Part shown: piece by piece, positions 49,430 through 57,665 of the stretch
Numbering within the stretch: the first letter of the stretch is position 1
How the letters are laid out: each line of letters begins with the position of its first letter
Source of the DNA: Caldilineaceae bacterium
GTDB lineage: Bacteria > Chloroflexota > Anaerolineae > Caldilineales > Caldilineaceae
Length of the DNA stretch: 64,000 bases
Direction of reading: 5' to 3'
Assembly (NCBI GenBank): GCA_019637645.1
Contig: JAHBVH010000031.1
Coordinates: 27,761-91,760 of the forward strand
Made by a program: the position numbers and the translations under genes
The notes under the pieces: model-generated
What the model was told of the DNA's origin: nothing
The model's input: only the letters and a program-made list of their open reading frames with translations
Databases searched by the model: none

Positions 49430-50227
49430 ATGCCTAAGTCATCGACAGACAGACGTCACTTTATCATTGCGGGCGTTCTTGTCGTCATTGCGACCGTCTT
49501 AATGGATATTCTCTTAAAGAGCGCGCTGCCATTGCCTTTGCAAGCCAGCATTGAAGCCCTGACGATCGATCAATTGATTGGTTGGCACTTGACCGTGATT
49601 GCCTTCCTCTTTTCTTTGGTGCTTGTCTTCATGCTATATGCGATCGTTATCTTTCGCCGCCGCGAAGGCGATGATAGCGAGGGCGAGCACTTCGAAGGTA
49701 ACACGCCATTGGAAATTGCGTGGACGGTCCTCCCGCTCATTTTGGTCTTAATCTTCGGCTATATTGGGGTTGTGGATCTCAACAAAATTTCTGAGAAAAA
49801 TGAACAATTGACGATCAAAGCAACCGGTGTGCAATGGGCGTGGACTTTTGAATATGAAGGGGGCGTCTTGAGCCAGGAGCTGATGCTGCCGGTGGATAAA
49901 CGCGTGCGTGTTCAGTTGCGCAGCACAGACGTGATCCACTCCTTCTGGATTCCTGAGTTCCGTGTGAAGCAAGACCTCTTGCCCGCTCCCACCGAGCCAG
50001 AATCCGAAGCACAAGCCTACCCCAGCAGCGTTTATTTTACCCCGACAACCGTTGGCGAGTATACCTTAGAATGCGCTGAACTCTGTGGCCTTTCCCATTA
50101 TAGGATGTTGGCAACCGTGAAAGTTGTTGCGCAAGAGGAATTTACGGCTTGGTTGCAGACCGAACAAGTGAAGGTCAACGACCAAAGTGCGGTTGCTGAG
50201 CTGAATCGCACCAGCCCCTCTCAATAA
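49430..50227 (+). CDS. coxB: Cytochrome c oxidase subunit II
   Basis: A 265-residue protein with an N-terminal hydrophobic segment, a subunit II membrane hairpin (LIGWHLTVIAFLFSLVLVFM and LEIAWTVLPLILVLIFGY) and a periplasmic cupredoxin domain. The CuA ligands are visible as C215, C219, H223 and M226 in CAELCGLSHYRM, with the earlier His in STDVIHSFWIP. No cytochrome c domain is fused, so an external donor is needed. CAGGAGT precedes the ATG. It receives electrons and passes them to CoxA. Confidence 0.95.
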   Translation: MPKSSTDRRHFIIAGVLVVIATVLMDILLKSALPLPLQASIEALTIDQLIGWHLTVIAFLFSLVLVFMLYAIVIFRRREGDDSEGEHFEGNTPLEIAWTVLPLILVLIFGYIGVVDLNKISEKNEQLTIKATGVQWAWTFEYEGGVLSQELMLPVDKRVRVQLRSTDVIHSFWIPEFRVKQDLLPAPTEPESEAQAYPSSVYFTPTTVGEYTLECAELCGLSHYRMLATVKVVAQEEFTAWLQTEQVKVNDQSAVAELNRTSPSQ

Positions 50228-50320
50228 TCAGGACACCGAACAGTTAACGGTTGTTTTGTCGTACGGCCAATTTTCATAGCTTCCGTAGCGTGATGAAACG
50301 CAGGTGAAGGAGTACGTTTT

Positions 50321-52195
50321 ATGTCATTGATGTCATTAGGACTGGTACGCGGCCTAGTTTGGCAAGTGTTAGGCACGCTTGCTGGCATGGCCGTCGTCGT
50401 GCTCATTCGGATGGTGGCTGGTGTGCCAGCTTGGGCCGAAGAGCCGGCTTGGGTAATCGGGATGCTTGTTGGTGGCATCGCCTTTTTGATCGGTGTCGGC
50501 TCCATGAGTGATTGGATGAAGTGGTGGCGCGGCATTGATACTCCTTTTGTTCACGGCCCGCCGGTGGGTGTACCAGCTTGGACACGCTATTTTGGCGTAG
50601 ATTACAACCATAAAGTCATTGGCATTCAATACGGGGTGACTGGGTTGATCTTGTTGATAATTGGTGGGGGGTTCGCCGTGATTTTTCGGACGGAACTCGC
50701 CCGCTCTGGTCTGCAATTTCTAGACCCCAATAATTACAACACGATTATTAGTTTGCATGGCTGGGTAGCGCTCTTTTCCATCCTCTTGGGCATTGGTGGC
50801 ATGGCTAACTATGTTGTGCCCTTGATGTTGGGCGCCGAAGATATGGCCTTCCCACGGCTCAATGCCTTTGCTTACTGGATTAATGTGCCAGCCGCCGTTC
50901 TCGTCCTCTCTAGTATCTTCTGGGGTTGGGACGGTGGTTGGACGATCTATCCACCCTTGAGCATTCGCGGCCCGATGGGCTATCAGTTTGTGATCATGGG
51001 AGTTTTCCTGCTTGGTTTCTCCTCTATCTTAGGGTCACTAAACTTGATTGCTACTATTTTCTTGATGCGCCCCAAAGGCATGAGCTTGTTCCGTATGCCC
51101 ATTTTCTGCTGGGCGGTTTTGGCGACCAGTTTTATTCAGCTGACGGCTACCCAGTTTATCGCCCAAGCATTCCTGATGTTAGCCACGGAACGGTTGTTGG
51201 GGATGGGCTTCTTTGATCCGTCCAAAGGTGGGGATCCGATTCTCTTCCAGCATCTCTTCTGGTTCTATTCTCATCCCGCTGTTTACATCTTTGTTCTCCC
51301 TGGGTTGGGCATTATTAGCGAACTGTTGCCGGTCTTCTCCCGCAAACCGTTGTTTGGTTATCGCTGGATTGCCCTTTCGAGCGTCGCGATTGCCTTGGTC
51401 GGTTATATTGTCTGGGGCCATCACATGTTCACCTCGGGCTATGCGCCACAACTGCGTGTATGGTTCATGCTCTCGACGCTCTTGGTGGCTGTGCCGACCG
51501 GTGTGAAATTCTTTAGCTGGCTCGGTACGATTTGGGGTGGTAAGTTGACCTTCCCGACGCCGATGCTCTTCACGCTGGGGGCCATCTCGGTCTTCTTGAT
51601 TGGTGGCTTGAGTGGGCCGATTCTGGCGACTGTGGCTTCGGACCAACCCCTCCATGACAGCTATTTTGTCGTGGGCCATTTCCATGCCACCATCTTTGGC
51701 GGTTTCGTCTTCCCTTTCTTTGCGGCCATTTACTACTGGTATCCAAAGATTACCGGTCGTATGTATAATGAAACGTTGGGCAAGCTTCACTTCTGGCTGA
51801 TGACGCCTGGTTTCTGGACGATGAGTATCGGCCAGATGTCGGTGGGGGCCATGGGGATGCGGCGGCGCATCGCTGACTATGAACAAGCCATTGGTGGCAT
51901 GGTCAGTGACAATCTCGGGTTGGTGGAAGTCGGCCATATCATTATCACCATTGCGGCCTTTGTGATTGCTTTCTCGATCTTGTTGATGATCTACAATCTC
52001 TTCTACAGCGCTGAGATGGGCAAAGAGGCTGGTGCGAACCCTTGGCGCTCACGGTCGCCAGAATGGTTGACCCCTTCCCCTATCCCAGAGCACAGCTTTG
52101 CTGGTCCAATTGCGGTGGTGGGTGAACCCTATGACTATGGCTTGCCTGGTAATTATGTCACAATGGCACCGGCAGCCGCGGCCGGACATGATTAA
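50321..52195 (+). CDS. coxA: Cytochrome c oxidase subunit I (A2-type)
   Basis: A 624-residue heme-copper oxidase subunit with the O2-reducing site. H146 (SLHGW) is a low-spin heme ligand. CuB ligands are H318, H367 and H368 (HPAVY and GHHMF), Y322 is the cross-linked Tyr, H453 binds the high-spin heme and H455 the low-spin heme (VGHFHAT). The YSHPAV form, without the Glu of GHPEV, places it in the A2 group with a D-channel based on Tyr/Ser. Two additional helices lie before the core. GAAGGAG precedes the ATG. It forms a complex with the neighbouring coxB, coxC and subunit IV products. Confidence 0.95.
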   Translation: MSLMSLGLVRGLVWQVLGTLAGMAVVVLIRMVAGVPAWAEEPAWVIGMLVGGIAFLIGVGSMSDWMKWWRGIDTPFVHGPPVGVPAWTRYFGVDYNHKVIGIQYGVTGLILLIIGGGFAVIFRTELARSGLQFLDPNNYNTIISLHGWVALFSILLGIGGMANYVVPLMLGAEDMAFPRLNAFAYWINVPAAVLVLSSIFWGWDGGWTIYPPLSIRGPMGYQFVIMGVFLLGFSSILGSLNLIATIFLMRPKGMSLFRMPIFCWAVLATSFIQLTATQFIAQAFLMLATERLLGMGFFDPSKGGDPILFQHLFWFYSHPAVYIFVLPGLGIISELLPVFSRKPLFGYRWIALSSVAIALVGYIVWGHHMFTSGYAPQLRVWFMLSTLLVAVPTGVKFFSWLGTIWGGKLTFPTPMLFTLGAISVFLIGGLSGPILATVASDQPLHDSYFVVGHFHATIFGGFVFPFFAAIYYWYPKITGRMYNETLGKLHFWLMTPGFWTMSIGQMSVGAMGMRRRIADYEQAIGGMVSDNLGLVEVGHIIITIAAFVIAFSILLMIYNLFYSAEMGKEAGANPWRSRSPEWLTPSPIPEHSFAGPIAVVGEPYDYGLPGNYVTMAPAAAAGHD

Positions 52196-52301
52196 CGTTT
52201 AATCCATTTGTAACGGGCAAGAAGCGAGCGTCAGTGGAAGAAAAGTAAACCGAAGCTTGCTTCTTGTTGCGTTGCCTTCCTGTCTAAACCTGGGGGATGA
52301 G

Positions 52302-52517
52302 ATGAGTAGTTCTAAGAAGAAAACAAAGGCAGCTGCGTTTCGCACCAGCCTGATGGTAGCCACCGCCCTGGCTATTTTTACCATTGCTGAATACTTTTTG
52401 GCGCTGGTCTATTCGGGTGCCGCGTTATTATTGTTGATTGGCTTGGTGAAGGCCTATTTTGTCGTCAATTTCTACATGCATATTTCACGTCTGTGGACAA
52501 CCGAAGGGGGACACTAG
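52302..52517 (+). CDS. Cytochrome c oxidase subunit IV-like protein
   Basis: A 71-residue protein with a basic N-terminus and two hydrophobic helices. The ending LVKAYFVVNFYMHISRLW is typical of prokaryotic oxidase subunit IV (COX4/CyoD-like). It lies between coxA and coxC with only a few bases to coxC. The ATG at 52302 has GGGGGATGAG upstream; a longer frame from 52257 lacks support. Subunit IV is a structural or assembly partner. Confidence 0.82.
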   Translation: MSSSKKKTKAAAFRTSLMVATALAIFTIAEYFLALVYSGAALLLLIGLVKAYFVVNFYMHISRLWTTEGGH

Positions 52518-52520
52518 AGT

Positions 52521-53117
52521 ATGGCGACTGCAGTTGCAAATCGGGCCGTAGAGTATGCAATTGCCCTACGAAACAATCGTATGGGGCTCTGGCTCTTCTT
52601 TTTGTCCGAAGCATTTCTCTTTGGTGGTCTCCTTGCCACCCGTTTCTATCTTTGGGGTGACACCCGGCCAGAAGCAAACCAATTGATCGGTTTGATCATT
52701 ACCATTGTGCTGCTCATTAGCAGTGTCTCCATGAATTTGGCCGAGACGGCCATTGAGCATGGCGATCGCCGGACTTTCCTCATCGGCTTAGTTGTGACGG
52801 CCGTCCTCGGTTTGGTCTTCTTCTTCGGTGTATTGGTCTTTGAATGGGGACTCTTCCCAAGTATCTATCAAGGCCACTTAACCCCTTGGGGTGATATTTA
52901 TGGGGCGGTGGTCTTTGCCATGACGGGCATGCATGCTTTGCATGTTTTGAGTGGGGTTGGCTTTATTGCGATCGTCTGGAATTTGGGACGGCGTGGCCAT
53001 TTCTCTGCCGAAGAACATTGGGGCGTTGAAGCTTGTGCCATCTACTGGCACTATGTCGATCTCGTGTGGATTTTCTTTTACCCGGCGATCTATTTGATTG
53101 GCACCGTTCGTCATTGA
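52521..53117 (+). CDS. coxC: Cytochrome c oxidase subunit III
   Basis: A 198-residue protein with five membrane helices, the short form of subunit III. The signatures are MGLWLFFLSEAFLFGGLLAT near the start, TGMHALHVLSGVGFI and a C-terminal EACAIYWHYVDLVWIFFYP. It stabilises the oxidase core. It begins three bases after the subunit IV gene. Confidence 0.94.
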   Translation: MATAVANRAVEYAIALRNNRMGLWLFFLSEAFLFGGLLATRFYLWGDTRPEANQLIGLIITIVLLISSVSMNLAETAIEHGDRRTFLIGLVVTAVLGLVFFFGVLVFEWGLFPSIYQGHLTPWGDIYGAVVFAMTGMHALHVLSGVGFIAIVWNLGRRGHFSAEEHWGVEACAIYWHYVDLVWIFFYPAIYLIGTVRH

Positions 53118-53230
53118 TCGGGGCTAAGCATAAATCAGATCTGTCAACGGCTGTGGGTACGGTGCAAAGCAAGCATAACGTTCCTGCGCCGTTGGCATGG
53201 GGTGGAGCGTTGTCAATCAACTGATTCCTT

Positions 53231-54187
53231 ATGCATCCTTTACTGCGAGCGTTGCTCTCTACCTGGGATTGGCGCTTCGATGCTTCTCTGGTCTTAAGCA
53301 TTTTTGCAATTCTTTATACAACGGGGTGGTGGCAGCTTCGTCGGCGGAAAAGAATTAAATTAGCGAATCGAAGACGGTTGGTCGCATATTGGAGTGGATT
53401 GATTACGTTAGCGATTTCGCTAATGTCGCCGATCGCCCCCTTAGGCGGCCAACTCTTTTTTATGCATATGCTCCAGCACATGATCACAATCATGGTATCA
53501 GCACCGCTCCTGTGGTTGGGAGCCCCTTTCCCTTTCCTGATGTGGGGACTACCAACCACCGCACGGCGGTGGGTTGTTTTCTGGATTGGCGCAAAATCAC
53601 CCATCCGCGGTGCCTTAACATTCATGGCTAGCCCTGCCTTTGTTTGGTTTGCCTTTGTGGCTGTCTATGGTGGCTGGCATGATCCAATTCTCTATGATCA
53701 ATCGCTTCGCTATGCGTGGGTGCATGACCTTCAACATATCACGTTCTTTGCGACAGCTATGCTTTTTTGGTGGATCATTATTGATGCTGCGCCCTATCTA
53801 CACCGGACTTCACTCTGGGGAAGATTAGCGATGCTGATCGGTGTTATCCCGGTGAACATGGCGATCGGCATTGTTATTGCAACGGCGCAAGAGGTCATTT
53901 ATCCCTATTATGCAACCGTGCCACGGATCTGGGGGCTAACTGCCTTGGATGATCAGTCGATGGCCGGGGTTATTATGTGGACCTCGGGCAGTGAGATGCT
54001 TGTCTTGGCGGTCGTCTTCGTCCTAGCGGGTGCGTTGCGGGGCAAAGATAAGAAGCCCCCTGGCCCCGTAACCGGATGGGATCAGGATGAAGCGATGATC
54101 GCACCGGGCCTAGAGCATCGGGTCACGCAAAATAAATGGCGTCAGTTGAAAACTACGCCAACACACCCTTCTTCTGATGCATCATAA
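53231..54187 (+). CDS. ctaG: Cytochrome c oxidase assembly protein, CtaG (caa3) family
   Basis: A 318-residue polytopic protein with about seven membrane helices. The conserved His-rich signatures HMLQHMITIMVSAPLLWLGAP and HDLQHITFFATAMLFWWIII are typical of the caa3_CtaG family. Members help insert copper or assemble the oxidase. The gene follows coxC by 113 bases and overlaps the next gene by 11 bases, supporting one operon. Confidence 0.87.
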   Translation: MHPLLRALLSTWDWRFDASLVLSIFAILYTTGWWQLRRRKRIKLANRRRLVAYWSGLITLAISLMSPIAPLGGQLFFMHMLQHMITIMVSAPLLWLGAPFPFLMWGLPTTARRWVVFWIGAKSPIRGALTFMASPAFVWFAFVAVYGGWHDPILYDQSLRYAWVHDLQHITFFATAMLFWWIIIDAAPYLHRTSLWGRLAMLIGVIPVNMAIGIVIATAQEVIYPYYATVPRIWGLTALDDQSMAGVIMWTSGSEMLVLAVVFVLAGALRGKDKKPPGPVTGWDQDEAMIAPGLEHRVTQNKWRQLKTTPTHPSSDAS

Positions 54188-54761
54188 ATTAAGTATTGCT
54201 GTGCCTAGGTTTTGGCTAATCTGGATTGGCCTAAGTAGCTTAACTTTGGCCTTGTGGGCAACTCCGCTGGCTGCCCATGGTGGCGGCACGCCCCGCCTAA
54301 CTAGCGAGCTAGCTGGCCCCTATCGCGTCTTTGCTTGGACACAACCCGAGCCATTACGGGTGGGCGAGTTTCATCTCTCGATTGCGGTTGTCAAGGCCGC
54401 GGCGGTTGTCAATAAGGCTGGGGAAGCATTAGATGAAGCGGTGACCGACGCAACCGTGGCTGTTCATCTAATGCCGCTGGCCTCAGATGCCGAGCCTTTT
54501 ACGGTTCTGGCGTCCCTACAAGCACAGCTGGGAAACTACTACTACGAAGTGGATACGACCTTGCCGACGCAAGGTGAGTGGCGCTTTACAATCGAAGTTG
54601 ATGGCGCATTGGGTGTTGGCCAAACTGCCTTTGCTGGTTCGGTCCTAGCTGCCCGTGCAATCGATTGGTGGCTCGTCGGTGTGGCTGGCGTGGCCCTACT
54701 CTGTTTGCTCAGCCTGATCGGACTTTGGAATCGTCTGCAGGCCAAGGAGAAAGTACCTTGA
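54177..54761 (+). CDS. YtkA/FixH-like membrane-anchored protein
   Basis: A 194-residue protein with an N-terminal signal (LIWIGLSSLTLALWATPLAAHG), a beta-sandwich region and one C-terminal membrane helix. The middle part (RVGEFHLSIAV, TVAVHLMPL, YYYEVDTTLPTQGEWRFTIEV) resembles YtkA/FixH-like domains found near oxidase genes. A copper or assembly role is inferred from the context. The start overlaps ctaG; the stop overlaps the SURF1 start as TTGA. Confidence 0.6.
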   Translation: MHHKLSIAVPRFWLIWIGLSSLTLALWATPLAAHGGGTPRLTSELAGPYRVFAWTQPEPLRVGEFHLSIAVVKAAAVVNKAGEALDEAVTDATVAVHLMPLASDAEPFTVLASLQAQLGNYYYEVDTTLPTQGEWRFTIEVDGALGVGQTAFAGSVLAARAIDWWLVGVAGVALLCLLSLIGLWNRLQAKEKVP

Positions 54762-55567
54762 TCGTTACACAATTATTCAGTCGTCGTTGGTGGTATGTCA
54801 CCATTTTTGTGATTTTAGGCGTGATCTTCCTCACCCGCCTCGGCCTCTGGCAGTTGGATCGGCTTACCCAGCGCCGTGCGCTTAATCAGCTGATTAGCGA
54901 ACGATGGGATCAAGCCCCGTATGATCTGAACCAAAATCTACTGCCGACAGAATTAGAAACATTAGGTTACCGGCGCATTCAAGTAACCGGTACCTTTGAT
55001 TATAGCAACCAAGTGTTGCTAAAAAATCAAAACCGGCAAACCGAGCCGGGAACGAATATTGTCACGCCCTTGCTATTGCCCAACGGGCAAGCCATTTTGG
55101 TGGCGCGCGGCTGGATTCCTTACGATCAGTCAAAACCAGAAGCCTGGGACGCTTTTACGGAAGCGACTGGCGAGACAACAGTGATTGGTATGGTGCAAAA
55201 ATCGCAGATATTGCCTGGGGCAAAGCCGCCTACCGAACCACAGACCGAATGGTTTCGGATTGATGTGGAAGCCATTCAGCGACAGATACCCTATCCATTA
55301 TTACCGGGTTTCTTGACCCAATTGCCCGAGCCTGGACGAGCCTATGACGCGCTGCCTTATCGGGAGGTTCCTTTTGAGATTACCGAGGGCAATCATTTTA
55401 GCTATGCGCTCCAGTGGTTTATGTTTGCGGCGATCTTGGGGGGGGGCTACTTGCCCTACATTGCCTACCAAGAAAAGCGCCGTCAACGTTTAGCAACGAT
55501 GCCCCCGCTCAATCTTGAGAGCGTACCGCAAGAAACACCAATAGGGGTACCACCGGTATTGTCATAA
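54758..55567 (+). CDS. SURF1-family oxidase assembly protein
   Basis: A 269-residue protein with two membrane helices, one at each end. It shows the SURF1 signatures RLGLWQLDRLTQRRALN, GYRRIQVTGTFDYSNQVLLKNQ, ILVARGWIPYD and a C-terminal NHFSYALQWFMFAAILG. SURF1 helps insert heme a into oxidase subunit I. The TTG at 54758 is chosen because AAGGAG lies eight bases before it and it overlaps the previous stop; the upstream in-frame start at 54665 has no such support. Confidence 0.88.
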   Translation: MIVTQLFSRRWWYVTIFVILGVIFLTRLGLWQLDRLTQRRALNQLISERWDQAPYDLNQNLLPTELETLGYRRIQVTGTFDYSNQVLLKNQNRQTEPGTNIVTPLLLPNGQAILVARGWIPYDQSKPEAWDAFTEATGETTVIGMVQKSQILPGAKPPTEPQTEWFRIDVEAIQRQIPYPLLPGFLTQLPEPGRAYDALPYREVPFEITEGNHFSYALQWFMFAAILGGGYLPYIAYQEKRRQRLATMPPLNLESVPQETPIGVPPVLS

Positions 55568-55694
55568 GCCGGAGGAACCGTACGGAGCCGGCCTAGGGTT
55601 GAGCGATGGCAGAGCAGACCGTCAGCTTTTCGCGTAAGATTTGCTCGGCGGCATACTATCAAAATTTTTGGGCTTTAGCGTAGAAGGAAGGTTC

Positions 55695-56675
55695 ATGCTG
55701 CGCACTACAGTGATCAAAGAGGATCAGCGGGGAGAACAGGCGTTGCAAGAAACCGCTGTCTTGCCCGCGCAACGCTCATTGCGTGACTATATTGCATTGA
55801 CCAAGCCACGGGTAATTTCGCTCTTGCTGGCCATTACCTTGGTTCCCATGTTTTTGGCGAGTACCACTGCGCCTAGCCCTTTATTAATTTTCTGGACGTT
55901 GCTAGGGGGTTTTCTGGCCGCTGGTGGTGCCAATACGCTGAACCAATTTGTCGATCGGGATATTGATCATGTCATGGTGCGGACACGGTTGCGCCCGCTG
56001 CCCAGTGGCCGGATGCATCCAAACCAGGTTTTGTTCTTTGGCATTGCTATCAGTGTGGTGAGCTTTGTCCAGCTTTGGCTCACGGTCAACCTGCTCTCGG
56101 CACTGATTGCCTTAGGTGGCATCCTCTACTATGTTTTTCTCTACACTTTGGTGCTGAAACGTTCCAGCACGCAGAACATTGTGATCGGCGGCGCGGCTGG
56201 CGCAGTTCCACCTTTGGTCGGTTGGGCGGCTGTTGCGAATGAGCTTTCATTGTTGCCGATTCTCCTCTTTGTCATTGTTTTTTACTGGACACCACCGCAT
56301 TTTTGGGCCTTGGCTTTGATGCGCCAAAAGGAATATCGCGCTGCTGGCGTCCCGATGTTACCCGTGGTTGGGGGCGACCGCGAAACGCATCAGCAGATCA
56401 TGCTCTATAGCATACTGTTATTTTTAAGCAGCGTCGCGCCCTTCTTTCTTCTCCTTCTGGGGCCGATCTATTTGGTGGCCGCCCTTGTGCTAAATGGCAT
56501 CTTTCTCTGGATGGCTATCGACATTTGGCGGCAACCCAGCAATGCCAATATCTGGGCGCTCTATCGCTATAGCCTGCTTTATTTAGCGCTGCTTTTCCTG
56601 GCGATGGGGATCGATCATCTCTTCTATCAGGCACCCGCGACGATCTTTGATTTCCACTGGCGCCTTCCCTTCTAA
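55695..56675 (+). CDS. ctaB: Protoheme IX farnesyltransferase (heme O synthase)
   Basis: A 326-residue UbiA-family polytopic enzyme that adds a farnesyl group to heme B. The first Asp-rich motif is NQFVDRDIDHVMVRTRLRPL, followed by GAAGAVPPLVGWAAV and YWTPPHFWALALMRQKEYRAAGVPML. The ATG at 55695 has GAAGGAAGG upstream. A heme A synthase (ctaA) is not in this window. About 125 bases separate it from SURF1; no other gene lies there. Confidence 0.95.
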   Translation: MLRTTVIKEDQRGEQALQETAVLPAQRSLRDYIALTKPRVISLLLAITLVPMFLASTTAPSPLLIFWTLLGGFLAAGGANTLNQFVDRDIDHVMVRTRLRPLPSGRMHPNQVLFFGIAISVVSFVQLWLTVNLLSALIALGGILYYVFLYTLVLKRSSTQNIVIGGAAGAVPPLVGWAAVANELSLLPILLFVIVFYWTPPHFWALALMRQKEYRAAGVPMLPVVGGDRETHQQIMLYSILLFLSSVAPFFLLLLGPIYLVAALVLNGIFLWMAIDIWRQPSNANIWALYRYSLLYLALLFLAMGIDHLFYQAPATIFDFHWRLPF

Positions 56676-56701
56676 ACAATGGTTTGAAAAGTAGAGATAT
56701 T

Positions 56702-57655
56702 ATGCAGCTTCTCGTCAATGGCTGGTTTATCCATCAACTGACGACGGGTAGTGGTCAATGTTTGCATCAATTGATGGCCCAATTGGGGCACTTGTCCACA
56801 ACCGGCGCAACCGCGCACCGCTTTACCGTACTCGTCCCGGCTGACCAATGGCGCGCGGGCGATCCTGAGTTATGGCCTGGGGTTACGGTGATACCCATTC
56901 GCTTGCCCGCTTTGCCCAAACCGCTGCGTAAACTTTGGTGGGAACAGATGACCATACCTTGGGCCGCCTACCGCATGCGCGTTGACTGGTTATGGGTCCC
57001 CTATTGGGCTGCACCGCTCTGGCAACCCTGCCCCACCGCGGTCACCGTGCATGATCTGATCCATCATCTCTTGCCAGCCTACCGCGGCGGACGGTTGCAG
57101 CGCCTCTATACAACCCTGGTTGCCTATACCGCGCAGCAGGCGGCTGTAATTTTTACGGTTAGCCATGCCGCGGCCCGCGATATCGCGACCCATTTGCAGA
57201 TACCTTCCGAACGGATCCACGTTGTCTATAACGGTGCCGACCAGCCTGTTGCGCAGCCGGACGCCACCTTCTTGGCTGCCGTGCGCGCGAAATATGGCCT
57301 TCCTGCCCGTTTTTTTCTCTATTTGGGTGGCTTCGATCTGCGCAAAAATGTCCGCACGACGTTGCAAGCTTATCGGCGCTACTTAGATCGCGGCGGTGAT
57401 CCTGCCGTTCGATTGGTGATCGCGGGGAAGCTACCCGCACAAGACAGCACCTTTACCCCCGATCCCCAAAAAATTGCCGCAGAATTGAACCTGACCACGC
57501 AAGTTCACTTCTGCGGCTGGATCGAAGAAGCCGAAAAACCGGCTTTCTATGCACTAGCGACTGCCTACCTTTTCCCTGGCCTTTATGAAGGCTTCGGCCT
57601 CATGGTAATTGAGGCCATGAGCGCGGGTACACCTGTCATTACCAGCGCTTCATGA
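56702..57655 (+). CDS. GT4-like glycosyltransferase, C-terminally truncated
   Basis: A 317-residue GT-B glycosyltransferase of the GT4 type. The acceptor domain has VTVHDLIHHLLP and FTVSHAAARDIA; the donor domain has FFLYLGGFDLRKN and ends with FPGLYEGFGLMVIEAMSAGTPVITS. The E-x7-E motif is present. The frame stops right there (AS-stop), where relatives continue for another 60-80 residues (usually LPEVAGDAA ...). The next gene converges 10 bases later. It may be a broken gene at an old deletion junction or a sequencing frameshift. The ATG at 56702 is used. Confidence 0.75.
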   Translation: MQLLVNGWFIHQLTTGSGQCLHQLMAQLGHLSTTGATAHRFTVLVPADQWRAGDPELWPGVTVIPIRLPALPKPLRKLWWEQMTIPWAAYRMRVDWLWVPYWAAPLWQPCPTAVTVHDLIHHLLPAYRGGRLQRLYTTLVAYTAQQAAVIFTVSHAAARDIATHLQIPSERIHVVYNGADQPVAQPDATFLAAVRAKYGLPARFFLYLGGFDLRKNVRTTLQAYRRYLDRGGDPAVRLVIAGKLPAQDSTFTPDPQKIAAELNLTTQVHFCGWIEEAEKPAFYALATAYLFPGLYEGFGLMVIEAMSAGTPVITSAS

Positions 57656-57665
57656 AGGCAAGCGA

